Positions 1 through 7,207 are shown, counted from the stretch's first letter. The stretch is 7,462 nt of DNA from Candidatus Zixiibacteriota bacterium (GCA_023132995.1 JAGLXI010000158.1:1-7462); one strand, 5' to 3'. Notes: generated by a model from the sequence alone, not told the origin. Program-made: numbers and translations.

Positions 1-235
1 ACATTATCACTTTGCGGTAACAGTCCTAATCTCCCGACCGGGCATCGAAGCCGAGTGTGATTCAAGGACTTAGATGCCAATCCCGGCCGGCGATAATAGG
101 ACCGGCCATGCCGGATTTCGAGGTCTCTTCGTTTCTCGACTTCCCGGAATAGCAGAAGACCCGCCCCTGATCGCCCAGCGCTGTAATCGAGTCTTCTCAA
201 GCTCACTGGTCTGTGATGGTCGTAGAATCACCGGA
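1..235. other. Non-coding region downstream of the operon
   Basis: I see no supportable gene here. The minus-strand ATG frames checked close within about 15 codons. The plus-strand frame from 74 runs into the HDOD gene on the opposite strand and has no recognisable features or upstream signal. A GC-rich inverted repeat, GGCCGG (85-90) with CCGGCC (102-107) around an 11-base loop, might act as a transcript end in either direction but lacks a clear T tract. Confidence 0.5.
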
Positions 236-249
236 TTAGGTCAATCCGG
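231..249 (-). terminator. Inverted repeat overlapping the HDOD stop codon
   Basis: CCGGATT (231-237) and AATCCGG (243-249) are exact reverse complements with a 5-base loop. The TAA stop codon (238-236) runs from the loop into the stem. On the transcribed strand TGATTCTACG follows, so there is no U tract. It may be the end-of-operon hairpin or a 3' stability element. A 7-bp repeat alone is weak evidence. Confidence 0.35.
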
Positions 250-1126
250 CCATTTGCATGAACGTTTCAGCCTTCAGGTACTCCTCGCGTAGAAGTGTCG
301 CATATGAATCGAGGTCTTCCTCTGAGACCTTCATGTACGTCGCCACCCCGTCCTCAAGGGAACCGATCCTGCCTTCGCTCTCTTTATCGTAGAAAGTTCG
401 CTTTGCCAGAAAATCGCCAATGTGAACAATATGTGCTACCGGCGTGTCGCCCACGCTGAGTTGCGGCTGGTGATGGTGCGTGATGGCTTCGGACAATTTC
501 TTCGGGAGTTTCCACTGCGCGGCCAGAAAACCGCCTATCTGCGCATGATTGTACCCAAGCACGCGCTCTTCAAGTATGAAATCAACTGAGGTCTTGTCCT
601 TTTCGCGCTCTTGTTTGAGCGCCTGATGTTCTTTGGACAAGAAACAGGAAATGACGATTTTCCCCACATCGTGCAGCAGCCCTCCGGAAAATGCCGCATC
701 TGCGTCGACGATGCCGCGCGTCTTTACGCGCCTGGCCAATATCCGGCAGCAGAAGGCCGTCGCCAGCGAATGACGCCAGAACTCCTCCTGATACTCCTGG
801 TCCATACTGTTGCCCTTGAACATATCCAGCACCGAAGCCGACAGAACTAAGTTCTTGATTGCCTCCATGCCCACGATAATGACGGCTTGCTTGACGGAAT
901 CTATCTCGCGGGCCAGTCCGTAGAAGGCCGAATTGGTCAGCTTGAGCACCTTGACCGACATGGCCGGATCCTCGGCCAGGACTGCGGCGACCCGCTCCGC
1001 CGAAGCGTTGGGGTTATTGATAACCTTCTGTATCTGGTGAAAGACTATCGGCGGCGTGGGTAGATTTCTGATATTTGAGACCACCCGCTTGACTTTGTTA
1101 TCAATTGCTGTAGATGTCGTGTCCAT
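236..1126 (-). CDS. HDOD-domain signalling protein
   Basis: This soluble 296-residue protein consists mainly of one HDOD domain (about residues 15-240), a relative of HD phosphohydrolases used in bacterial signalling. The N-terminal HDOD signature is clear: LPTPPIVFHQIQKVINNPNA (22-41), LAEDPAMSVKVLKLTNSAFYG (50-70 region), and VKQAVIIVGMEAIKNLVLS (78-96). HD-type residues are present: H119 in WRHSLATA, H152-D153 in GLLHDVGK, H194 in YNHAQIGGFLA, H217-H219 in ITHHHQP and D238 in VHIGD. The rest is a helical tail with no added GGDEF, EAL or receiver domain. No strong Shine-Dalgarno sequence precedes the ATG, and the gene starts 7 bases after flgM, so it is probably coupled to it. HDOD proteins affect motility in other bacteria (for example Cj0248 of Campylobacter jejuni). 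Its partner here is unknown. Confidence 0.92.
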   Translation of the reverse strand: MDTTSTAIDNKVKRVVSNIRNLPTPPIVFHQIQKVINNPNASAERVAAVLAEDPAMSVKVLKLTNSAFYGLAREIDSVKQAVIIVGMEAIKNLVLSASVLDMFKGNSMDQEYQEEFWRHSLATAFCCRILARRVKTRGIVDADAAFSGGLLHDVGKIVISCFLSKEHQALKQEREKDKTSVDFILEERVLGYNHAQIGGFLAAQWKLPKKLSEAITHHHQPQLSVGDTPVAHIVHIGDFLAKRTFYDKESEGRIGSLEDGVATYMKVSEEDLDSYATLLREEYLKAETFMQMAGLT

Positions 1127-1133
1127 GTTTACG

Positions 1134-1559
1134 TTATGACCTGCTTTGGCCGTCCGTCGGCCGGGCTATCTCACCTAAGAGCTTGCGCGCGATTTCCCTT
1201 TTCACCTGTGGTTGATCATAGAAACCCGTTTGAATCCGTCGGCGCACCCTGTCAATCTTTGCATTTTCTCCGCTGTCATCCGGCCGAGCGTCTATCAGCC
1301 CACTCGCGGATGCTTCTCCTGTCGTCTTTTTAATGTCTCTCTTGTCGTAGGTTACTTTTTCCAGACGGCTGTCGTTCGTGACGGAACTCTCTCCGTTGCG
1401 CGGCTGTTCGGCCGATGCGGCCAGTCCGGCCCTTGTCTGGCGTGATATCTCCAGCCTATCCCGAAGGGAGGAGCTATCCACTGGCTTGTCAGGTTGTCGT
1501 GCCCCCGTTGCCTGCGGTTTTCCTGGAGGTACTTTCTGCGACCATGGTCCTATTTTCAT
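1134..1559 (-). CDS. flgM: Anti-sigma-28 factor FlgM
   Basis: FlgM binds sigma-28 (FliA) and blocks late flagellar transcription until it is exported through the finished hook-basal body. From the ATG at 1559 the product is 141 residues. It begins MKIG, like many FlgM proteins, followed by a disordered region and the conserved SSLRDRLEISRQTRAGLAA (30-48), equivalent to the D-R-V-E-L/I-S-x-x-A signature. The C-terminal sigma-binding part is KIDRVRRRIQTGFYDQPQVK (101-120) then REIARKLLGEI, matching the family's I-x-x-L-x-x-x-I-x-x-G-x-Y ... I-A-x-x-L-L. Typical FlgM is 90-100 residues, so a linker at about 52-98 is long. The open frame extends to a TTG at 1661, but that start overlaps the preceding gene and adds 34 residues without family features. 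It is followed 7 bases later by the HDOD gene. Confidence 0.8.
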   Translation of the reverse strand: MKIGPWSQKVPPGKPQATGARQPDKPVDSSSLRDRLEISRQTRAGLAASAEQPRNGESSVTNDSRLEKVTYDKRDIKKTTGEASASGLIDARPDDSGENAKIDRVRRRIQTGFYDQPQVKREIARKLLGEIARPTDGQSRS

Positions 1560-1566
1560 CACGACA

Positions 1567-1571
1567 CCCTT
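1567..1571 (-). promoter_or_regulatory. Ribosome binding site supporting the flgM start at 1559
   Basis: AAGGG on the minus strand, 7 bases before ATG at 1559. Together with the family-typical MKI beginning, this decides for the internal ATG over the upstream TTG at 1661. Confidence 0.5.
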
Positions 1572-1641
1572 CGCACTTCCTATTGACGGTGACGGCCTTA
1601 TTGCTTCCGGCCTCCTTTTTCGGGCCGCAGTCGTGGGCGGA

Positions 1642-2103
1642 TCATTTCTTTCCGTCGACAAACTGCGGCGAGGGATCAGCGTCGCTCATGTATCTCAGTA
1701 TCTGGTGGCTGTTTCTCAACTCACCTAATTCTTCCTTGATACGTTCGTAGCGGCCCTTGAGGTATTCCTCACTTTCGCTTACCAGGTTCACATTCCTTTT
1801 CACCATGGTAGCGATTGAATTGACAAGCTTCTTGATCTCCGGCCGAACCGCCGCCACTTTGAACACCTGGGGATGCCTCGCCTTGAGAGCGGCAATCTTC
1901 TCTTCCGACCTTTTGATACGCTGGTGACAGCGCTCAATCTCGGCAAACATATCCAGGAGGTGCTCGTCGCGATTGAACTTGATGGAGTCCCGTTGCTTGT
2001 CCAGGGTTATGTATAGCGATTGGTAGAAGGAATACTCTTCCTTGAGGACAAAGATCAACTCGCGTTCCAGTTGGCTTATTGCGTTGTAGTCCATTCCTTC
2101 CAT
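1642..2103 (-). CDS. FlgN/FliT-type flagellar export chaperone
   Basis: This 153-residue protein is almost entirely alpha-helical and charged, with no signal peptide or membrane segment. The layout matches FlgN-family chaperones: a first long helix (LERELIFVLKEEYSFYQSL, 12-30), a second with many Glu/Arg (51-74), and a C-terminal helix with Asn-containing spacing (VKRNVNLVSESEEYLKGRYE, 101-120, then RIKEELGELR). FlgN escorts FlgK and FlgL to the export gate. By position, directly after fliD and fliS, it could instead play the part of FliT, the FliD chaperone, which has a similar fold. I favour FlgN from sequence feel but cannot exclude FliT, so I give no symbol. Translation is probably coupled to fliS. 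Met4 is a second possible start. Confidence 0.7.
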   Translation of the reverse strand: MEGMDYNAISQLERELIFVLKEEYSFYQSLYITLDKQRDSIKFNRDEHLLDMFAEIERCHQRIKRSEEKIAALKARHPQVFKVAAVRPEIKKLVNSIATMVKRNVNLVSESEEYLKGRYERIKEELGELRNSHQILRYMSDADPSPQFVDGKK

Positions 2104-2107
2104 TCTA
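2101..2107 (-). promoter_or_regulatory. fliS stop / flgN-like start junction, likely translational coupling
   Basis: The minus strand reads TAG-A-ATG: the fliS stop codon is one base from the next start codon. No Shine-Dalgarno sequence precedes this ATG. AAGGA lies just after it and directly abuts the in-frame ATG of Met4 with no spacer, too close for normal use. Re-initiation by ribosomes finishing fliS is the simplest reading. Confidence 0.5.
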
Positions 2108-2539
2108 TGCCGAAGTTGAGAACTCCCGGCGGGAAGCCGCGGATTTCTCCGGCGACTTCTGATCCGAGGAGGTCTCCTGTTCTTTCAGCCCTGCCCAGCC
2201 AAGGCGAAGATTTTCCAACACACTAATGATATCGTCAATCTGGGACAAATCTTTGGTTGCCTCTACGATGTTGGTCTGATTGACCACGTACGCGTAGAGT
2301 TTGCCGAGCTGCTCGGCTATCTCCCCACCTCTTTCCGGATCAAGCGTGACATACAGGTGCACTATGAAGCGCTTGGCTTTCTCCAGCGATTCATACCCTG
2401 CGTTAAAGTCCTGCTTCTGGTAGTATTGGGCCGCCTCCCGATATGCCGCGATAGCGCCATCATAGACCTGGAGAATCAGTTCGAGTTGTGATTTGCCGTG
2501 AGTGTCAACTGCGCGATAAGTGGCTAACGTACCGTCCAT
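2105..2539 (-). CDS. fliS: Flagellin export chaperone FliS
   Basis: FliS binds the C-terminus of newly made flagellin in the cytoplasm, keeps it from polymerising, and delivers it to the export gate. The 144-residue protein shows the family signature: an N-terminal AYR-type stretch (TYRAVDTHGKSQLELILQVY, 7-26) leading into the YDGAIAAYREA helix (26-36), and the segment LDPERGGEIAEQLGKLYAYV (66-85), which matches the usual L-x-x-E-x-GGEIA-x-x-L-x-x-LY motif. The length is normal except for a polar tail (about 120-144). It sits between fliD and the next chaperone gene, the common fliD-fliS order. In Bacillus, FliS also takes part in the FliW-CsrA circuit, which bears on the leader RNA upstream. 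Confidence 0.93.
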   Translation of the reverse strand: MDGTLATYRAVDTHGKSQLELILQVYDGAIAAYREAAQYYQKQDFNAGYESLEKAKRFIVHLYVTLDPERGGEIAEQLGKLYAYVVNQTNIVEATKDLSQIDDIISVLENLRLGWAGLKEQETSSDQKSPEKSAASRREFSTSA

Positions 2540-2548
2540 GGTGATTTG

Positions 2549-2554
2549 TCTCCT
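2549..2554 (-). promoter_or_regulatory. Ribosome binding site of fliS
   Basis: AGGAGA on the minus strand lies 9 bases before the fliS ATG at 2539, in the 20-base gap after the fliD stop codon. It supports the chosen start and independent initiation on the shared mRNA. Confidence 0.65.
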
Positions 2555-2559
2555 GAGGT

Positions 2560-4905
2560 TCAGTTTGATTTTGATCTGCCAAGCGTCCAGTTGGCGTTAA
2601 GAGCCGCCAGTTGGGTAGTAAGGTACTGTTGCTCAGCGCTGAGTTGCCCCAGGACCAATTCCATCTCGTAGAATTGCTCGAGCAGGGTCGTGCGGCGAAT
2701 CTCCAACCTTTCGTCTATGTCTTCGACGCGCTCGGCAAGGGTCTGGACCTGATTTTGATACCCTCTGATGCGGCAGTCAAAGGTGCCGTCCCCAGCCCTG
2801 GTGAGGCTGTTGATGAGCTCGTACAGCCGTGAACCTGCTCCCTTGGCCAGGGTGATTGTCCCCTCGGCGCCTGTCACAAGCTGCGACTCGGTAAGGTTTA
2901 CTTTCAGCTTGAGCCCCTCGGTGTTCTCGTTGCCTTCCTTGCCGGAGAGGATCAAACCACTGCCCTCGGCCTCTTCGCCGTTAATCGTACCGGCCACGTC
3001 GGTGCCGCTGGTGCTGGTTCCGGCGGACATGCCGAGATCGGCATAGGCGGCGTTCTCGATGCCGGCGGCAATCTGCACCCTGGAACTGGAGCCATAACCG
3101 GAACTGGTGAGTTTGAGGTAGCCTCCGCTCGCTTCAGCGACCCACTCGACCGTCAACCCCCTGTTGCCGATGTTGTCGTCGGAATCTATCTTGCTCTGAA
3201 TCTCCGTTACCAATTCACTGTAGCTATTGTAGGTGGTCTCCGTGAGAATAATCTCACCTGAGGTAGCTCCGTCGACCAGGAGTTGAAGGTGGTTGTTGTC
3301 ACTGGTCAGAGTCAGGGGCGTCACAGCAGGATCGGCGATGTTTGCTGACTCAAAGACGCCGTGCGTGGCTGCCGCGGTAATGTCTACTGAGAACTCCTGG
3401 CCCACCGTTGTCTCGGTGCCGAAAGCGATGAACTCGATAAAACTGTTCGACGAGTTGCCGGAGTTGCCGAATAACTTGCCGATGTCGCCCGGGTTGTCTC
3501 TCAGGGCACTCTCAAAGCGGGCGCTGTCGGCGATTTTCAGTTTGCCGTAACCGTCGTGGCGAATACCGATCGTGTAAAGCTGGTTATAGTCGCTGTCGAG
3601 CCCCGAGACGGTGGAGCTCAGGGCGTTGCGAAGCATATCCTGCATCGACCGGAGCGTGAGATCACCGAAAAGCACGCCCGACTCCCCGGTCTCGGTATCG
3701 TATGTGTTCTGCTTATCGATGAAGTCCATGACGTCATTGTAGGCACTGATGAAATCCTTGACGGCGGTGCGAATTGCCGAAACGTCGATATCGGTGTTCA
3801 CCGTGATGCTTTCGCCGGTATCAGTCTCCTTATGAACCGTCAGCGCCAATCCGGCAACCACGTCCCGAAACTCGTTCGTATCCGAACTGATTAGAATCGG
3901 TGATCCGGAGCCTCCGGTGGAGCCGAAAGCGATCTGGGCGTCGGTGGCCTCCTGCAGCAAGGGTGCGAAGGTCGTTGTCTGAAACTTGTCACCGGCGGTA
4001 AGGGTGCCGGCTGCAAAGGAAAGGTAAAGCCCGTCACTGCCGTCGCCTGTCAACTGCACCTCGGTGTCAGCGGCATTGACGTCTATCGAACCGGAGTTGG
4101 TGCCGTCGGTCCAATTGATAGTTATGGGCACGTCGACACCGACCGTCTGTTCCCCCGTGCCGGCCACCGTGAAGGTATATATCTTGTTCTCGCTTCCACT
4201 ATAGGAGGCGCTGGCCCCGAGTGACAGCTCGGACGTCGACCCGGCCGCCATATCCATCGCCTCGGGATCGTCAAACGACGCATTGTCGAAGTCCAGGTTG
4301 GTACCACCGGTGAGGTTGCTGGTGATCTCGATAGTATTGTCGCGCCCGGTCCTGTCGGACCTGAGGATGAGTCGATAAGGGTTGGATGAAGAGCCGTCGT
4401 TGACGATGGTCGCCGTGACCCCGGCGCCGGCATCATTGATGGCGTTCTTGATCCCCATCAGCGAGCTGTTGCCGGTGTCGATAGTGATCGTCTTGGAGGA
4501 GTGACCACCGACACCGAGAACGATTGTCCCCGTGCCGAAATCGGAAATGGAGCCGTCGGAAAAACCCTGGCTGGCGATCTGGTGGTTCCTGGCCACCGAG
4601 AGCACCTGGATGTCATAGGAGCCGCTGCCGACCGCCCCGAAAGCCTGCGCGCTAAGGTGCGACTCGTCGGACACCGTTATCACGGCGGCTTCAAATGTGC
4701 GAGACGTCCTGAGCCGGGACACCTTTGTATTCAAGGCGAGAAACTTGGCCTGCGCCGCCTTGAGGGTTGTTATGATATCGGTTTTTTCGGCCTGCTGGTT
4801 TTCGAGGAGAACGGCGTTCTGCCGTTCAAATGTGATCATGGAATCAACAATGCCGACCCAGTCAAGGCCGGATTGGATTCCTACGATGGAGTTAGCGCCT
4901 GGCAT
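2560..4905 (-). CDS. fliD: Flagellar hook-associated protein 2, filament cap FliD
   Basis: FliD forms the cap at the filament tip and guides folding and insertion of exported flagellin. The N-terminus matches the FliD_N domain, with SIVGIQSGLDWVGIVDSMI at residues 6-24 and the GSYDIQVLSVARNHQIASQG stretch at 95-114. A hook-IN-like repeat covers about 138-195. The FliD_C core runs from about 375, with residues such as GVLFGDLTLRSMQDMLR (410-426) and KLKIADSARFESALRDNP (455-472). A second hook-IN-like repeat is at 541-611, then GTDVAGTINGEEAEGSG (634-650). The last ~90 residues form a coiled coil ending in QLAALNANW, as is usual for FliD. At 781 residues it is longer than the common 450-700. 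A beta-rich insert at about 225-345 (YTFTVAG, INWTDGTNSG, SFAAGTLTAGDKF) accounts for much of the excess. There is one cysteine (711). The gene is followed closely by fliS. Confidence 0.95.
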   Translation of the reverse strand: MPGANSIVGIQSGLDWVGIVDSMITFERQNAVLLENQQAEKTDIITTLKAAQAKFLALNTKVSRLRTSRTFEAAVITVSDESHLSAQAFGAVGSGSYDIQVLSVARNHQIASQGFSDGSISDFGTGTIVLGVGGHSSKTITIDTGNSSLMGIKNAINDAGAGVTATIVNDGSSSNPYRLILRSDRTGRDNTIEITSNLTGGTNLDFDNASFDDPEAMDMAAGSTSELSLGASASYSGSENKIYTFTVAGTGEQTVGVDVPITINWTDGTNSGSIDVNAADTEVQLTGDGSDGLYLSFAAGTLTAGDKFQTTTFAPLLQEATDAQIAFGSTGGSGSPILISSDTNEFRDVVAGLALTVHKETDTGESITVNTDIDVSAIRTAVKDFISAYNDVMDFIDKQNTYDTETGESGVLFGDLTLRSMQDMLRNALSSTVSGLDSDYNQLYTIGIRHDGYGKLKIADSARFESALRDNPGDIGKLFGNSGNSSNSFIEFIAFGTETTVGQEFSVDITAAATHGVFESANIADPAVTPLTLTSDNNHLQLLVDGATSGEIILTETTYNSYSELVTEIQSKIDSDDNIGNRGLTVEWVAEASGGYLKLTSSGYGSSSRVQIAAGIENAAYADLGMSAGTSTSGTDVAGTINGEEAEGSGLILSGKEGNENTEGLKLKVNLTESQLVTGAEGTITLAKGAGSRLYELINSLTRAGDGTFDCRIRGYQNQVQTLAERVEDIDERLEIRRTTLLEQFYEMELVLGQLSAEQQYLTTQLAALNANWTLGRSKSN

Positions 4906-4910
4906 TCATA

Positions 4911-4915
4911 CTCCT
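4911..4915 (-). promoter_or_regulatory. Ribosome binding site of fliD
   Basis: AGGAG on the minus strand, 5 bases before the ATG at 4905, supports this start. No convincing separate promoter is visible between the flagellin hairpin and this site. Confidence 0.65.
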
Positions 4916-4963
4916 GTACTTCAAGACGTCAATGTCAGCCTGCAATCAGTCAATCTCGTATCG

Positions 4964-4993
4964 ATCCGGGGGAAGAATTAACTTCCCCCGGAT
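4964..4993 (-). terminator. Perfect 12-bp inverted repeat after flagellin; partial terminator or processing hairpin
   Basis: ATCCGGGGGAAG (4964-4975) and CTTCCCCCGGAT (4982-4993) are exact reverse complements around a 6-base loop. The GC-rich hairpin lies 23 bases after the flagellin stop codon. On the transcribed strand it is followed by CGATACGAG, not a run of T, so it is not a canonical intrinsic terminator. It may reduce read-through into fliD or protect the 3' end of a flagellin-only mRNA. Either would give much more flagellin than cap protein. Confidence 0.6.
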
Positions 4994-5016
4994 ATCTATA
5001 ATGTTATGCTACCCGC

Positions 5017-7200
5017 TTATCCGAAGAGCGAGAGCACAACCTGCGGAATCTGGTTGGCCTGGGCCAGCATAGCCACACCGGCCTGAACCAGAATCTGGTT
5101 CCGGGTGAACTCCGACATCTCCTTGGCCATGTCGGTGTCACGGATTTGCGACTCAGCAGCGGTCAGGTTCTGAGAGGCAATCCGCAGGTTTCTCAGGTTG
5201 GATTCCAGAGTGTTCTTCTGGAAACTACCCAAGCCACCACGAGTGGTCGACACCTCGTTGATGGCTTTGTCGATAACCGACTGGGCGTCCTGGGCACCTT
5301 CGGCGGTGGTGACGTTGATTTTCGCCAGGTCCGTAAACATGTTGCTGATCAGGTCCTGTCCCAGCGACGTGCTGGACAGGTTGCGCAGCGAAATCCTCGC
5401 CGTCTGGCCGACGTTACCACCGATCTGGAAGACCAGTGACTGGTCGGTGTTACTGATGGTCTCGTTACCGCCGACCGAAATCAGATCATAATTGACGGTA
5501 ATCCACTCGGTCCGATCCGCGTTGTAGACGATAGCGTCAATGCCGGCAGTGGTCTCAGTAGACGGGCCGCCGTTGAGCTGGACGCTGTACTTGGTGCCGG
5601 TGACGGTCAACAGCAGGTTGCCGGTATCAATACCGCCCACACCAGTGCCGACGCCTGCGGCTGCCTTCTCGGTAATAATGTCAATAGTGCCTCGGGCAGC
5701 CTCACCATAGGCCGCCGTCTCCAGAGTATGAGTCCCCGTGGCAGAGTACATGATATCTGAGATCGTGTTAGCGTAATCATCGAAATTGACGATGGAGTCG
5801 GTGCCGGTGTTGTTCACACTATCGACAGAGAGTCCAAGCACATTGCTCAGGTCCGAGTCAACACCACCTCCGGAAACATGTTTGAGGTAGTACGTGGAAC
5901 CCTCATCCAGAGAGGCGAACTGGATCCTGTTAGTACCGTCCAGAGTGGCGATGAAGTCCGTAGTGGCGTCCCAGGAGGCATGACCGGTGATGGCCGCATT
6001 TACGGCGGTGATCAGCGTATCCATCGTGCCGTAGGCGGCGTTGCCCACCGTGATTGTCTGATCGGACAGGAGACCATTGGCGGAAGTGTTCGCTGTGAAC
6101 TTCAGGACACCAAGGGATTCGCCGCGGTCGGAAGCGGCTGAAAAGGCAAAGGTCCCGGTACCGGTTGTTGACGAGGCTTCAGTCCTGAGAGAGTACTGGG
6201 CGCCTTCCTTGTAGTACTCAAACCCGAACGTGACAGCGGCGCCAGCCACCATCGTGACAGTAATCTTGCCGGCCAGTTCAGTATTGGCGGCAATGGCTGC
6301 TTCCATCTTGGTCTTCACATCAGCTGATAAGTCTCCGGCCTCGATAGTGATATTCAGGGCCTGGTTGCCAATAGGTGTGGCGCCGCCTTCCTGTACATTC
6401 AGGATGAATGTGTAATCACCTGCATCGACATCAGCAAGGGAGGTAAATGTACCGGTTGCGACTATAGCAGCTTCGGAGGCCGCGGCAGCGACTGTGAGAT
6501 CGTTGCCCCAGGCGTCCTTCACCGAGACCGCAGTGGATGTCTTTTTGGCGACATCGGAAGCCTGCACAATGTCGATATTGTGGATCGCGTCGGAGAGATT
6601 GTAGGGGTCACCGTCTGTGTTGGCAAGACTGATGCCCAGCGCTTCAGAATTGACCACCGCGGTCGGGTCGGCGGTCTTGGCCGCCGCCAGCGAGTAATGA
6701 CCGGTTCTCAAACCCGAGTCGCTCAATGTGACACCCGAGCTGTTCGGGGTAGTGATTACGGCAACGTTCTCGTTGCTACCGTCGATCAACCTCTTGGTCC
6801 CGAATTGGGTGTTCACGGCGATACGATCGATCGTCGAGATGGCGTTCTCGATTTCCGCCTGATCAGCAGCCAACTGGTCGGCGTCGTTGAAGCCCTCGTT
6901 GGCGGCGTGAATGGCCAGCTCTCTCATGGAGACCAACAGAGCGTTGACCTCGGTGAGGGCTCCCTCAGCAGTCTGGATCATGCTGATGGACCCTTCCGAG
7001 TTTCCGATCGCCTTGTTGAGACCGGCGATCTGCGCCCGGAACTGCTCCGAGATCACCAGACCGGCGGGATCATCGGCGCCCCGGTTGATCCGGTAACCTG
7101 ACGACAGCTTCTGCATGGAGCTGTGCAGCATGTTGGTTGTGTTCACCAGGTTGCGGTGAGCATTCAACGCAGCCAGGTTGTGGTTGATAACAAGTGACAT
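5017..7200 (-). CDS. fliC: Flagellin, filament subunit with a large variable domain
   Basis: This 727-residue protein is the structural subunit of the flagellar filament and is exported unfolded by the flagellar type III system. Residues 1-140 are a typical flagellin N-terminus (D0/D1): it starts MSLVINHNLAALNAHRNL and contains LSSGYRINRGADDPAGLVIS (33-52) and the D1 segment SMRELAIHAANEG (91-103). The last ~108 residues are the matching C-terminus, with SQIRDTDMAKEMSEFTRNQI and the hydrophobic ending VVLSLFG. Between them lie about 480 residues rich in Ala, Thr, Ser, Gly and Asp that form the exposed D2/D3 region. Enterobacterial FliC is about 500 residues in total, so this is a large flagellin. 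I see no cysteine. It is the first gene after a sigma-28 promoter and a 204-nt leader, with fliD following. The symbol follows common usage; hag or fla would be equally valid. Confidence 0.97.
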   Translation of the reverse strand: MSLVINHNLAALNAHRNLVNTTNMLHSSMQKLSSGYRINRGADDPAGLVISEQFRAQIAGLNKAIGNSEGSISMIQTAEGALTEVNALLVSMRELAIHAANEGFNDADQLAADQAEIENAISTIDRIAVNTQFGTKRLIDGSNENVAVITTPNSSGVTLSDSGLRTGHYSLAAAKTADPTAVVNSEALGISLANTDGDPYNLSDAIHNIDIVQASDVAKKTSTAVSVKDAWGNDLTVAAAASEAAIVATGTFTSLADVDAGDYTFILNVQEGGATPIGNQALNITIEAGDLSADVKTKMEAAIAANTELAGKITVTMVAGAAVTFGFEYYKEGAQYSLRTEASSTTGTGTFAFSAASDRGESLGVLKFTANTSANGLLSDQTITVGNAAYGTMDTLITAVNAAITGHASWDATTDFIATLDGTNRIQFASLDEGSTYYLKHVSGGGVDSDLSNVLGLSVDSVNNTGTDSIVNFDDYANTISDIMYSATGTHTLETAAYGEAARGTIDIITEKAAAGVGTGVGGIDTGNLLLTVTGTKYSVQLNGGPSTETTAGIDAIVYNADRTEWITVNYDLISVGGNETISNTDQSLVFQIGGNVGQTARISLRNLSSTSLGQDLISNMFTDLAKINVTTAEGAQDAQSVIDKAINEVSTTRGGLGSFQKNTLESNLRNLRIASQNLTAAESQIRDTDMAKEMSEFTRNQILVQAGVAMLAQANQIPQVVLSLFG

Positions 7201-7207
7201 GGATACA

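Noticed and set aside
56..80. Sigma-54-like TGGCAT box on the minus strand downstream of the operon.
   Set aside because: The required GC at the -12 position is absent at the fixed spacing, and no gene follows within the window.
70..96. Sigma-28 -10-like GGCGATAA on the plus strand.
   Set aside because: The -35 position at 15-base spacing reads TTAG, and it points into the antisense of the HDOD gene.
74..292. Plus-strand 72-codon frame at the left end.
   Set aside because: It overlaps the HDOD 3' end on the other strand, has no RBS or known motif, and crosses the inverted repeat at 231-249.
1378..1750. Overlapping plus-strand frames of 111-116 codons opposite flgM and the FlgN-like gene.
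   Set aside because: They are antisense to two well-supported genes, have no recognisable domain and no clear RBS, and arise from base composition.
4122..4436. A 104-codon minus-strand frame inside fliD in another frame.
   Set aside because: Low-complexity Pro/Arg/Ser product and fully inside fliD, whose own frame shows family features throughout. There is no sign of a frameshift.
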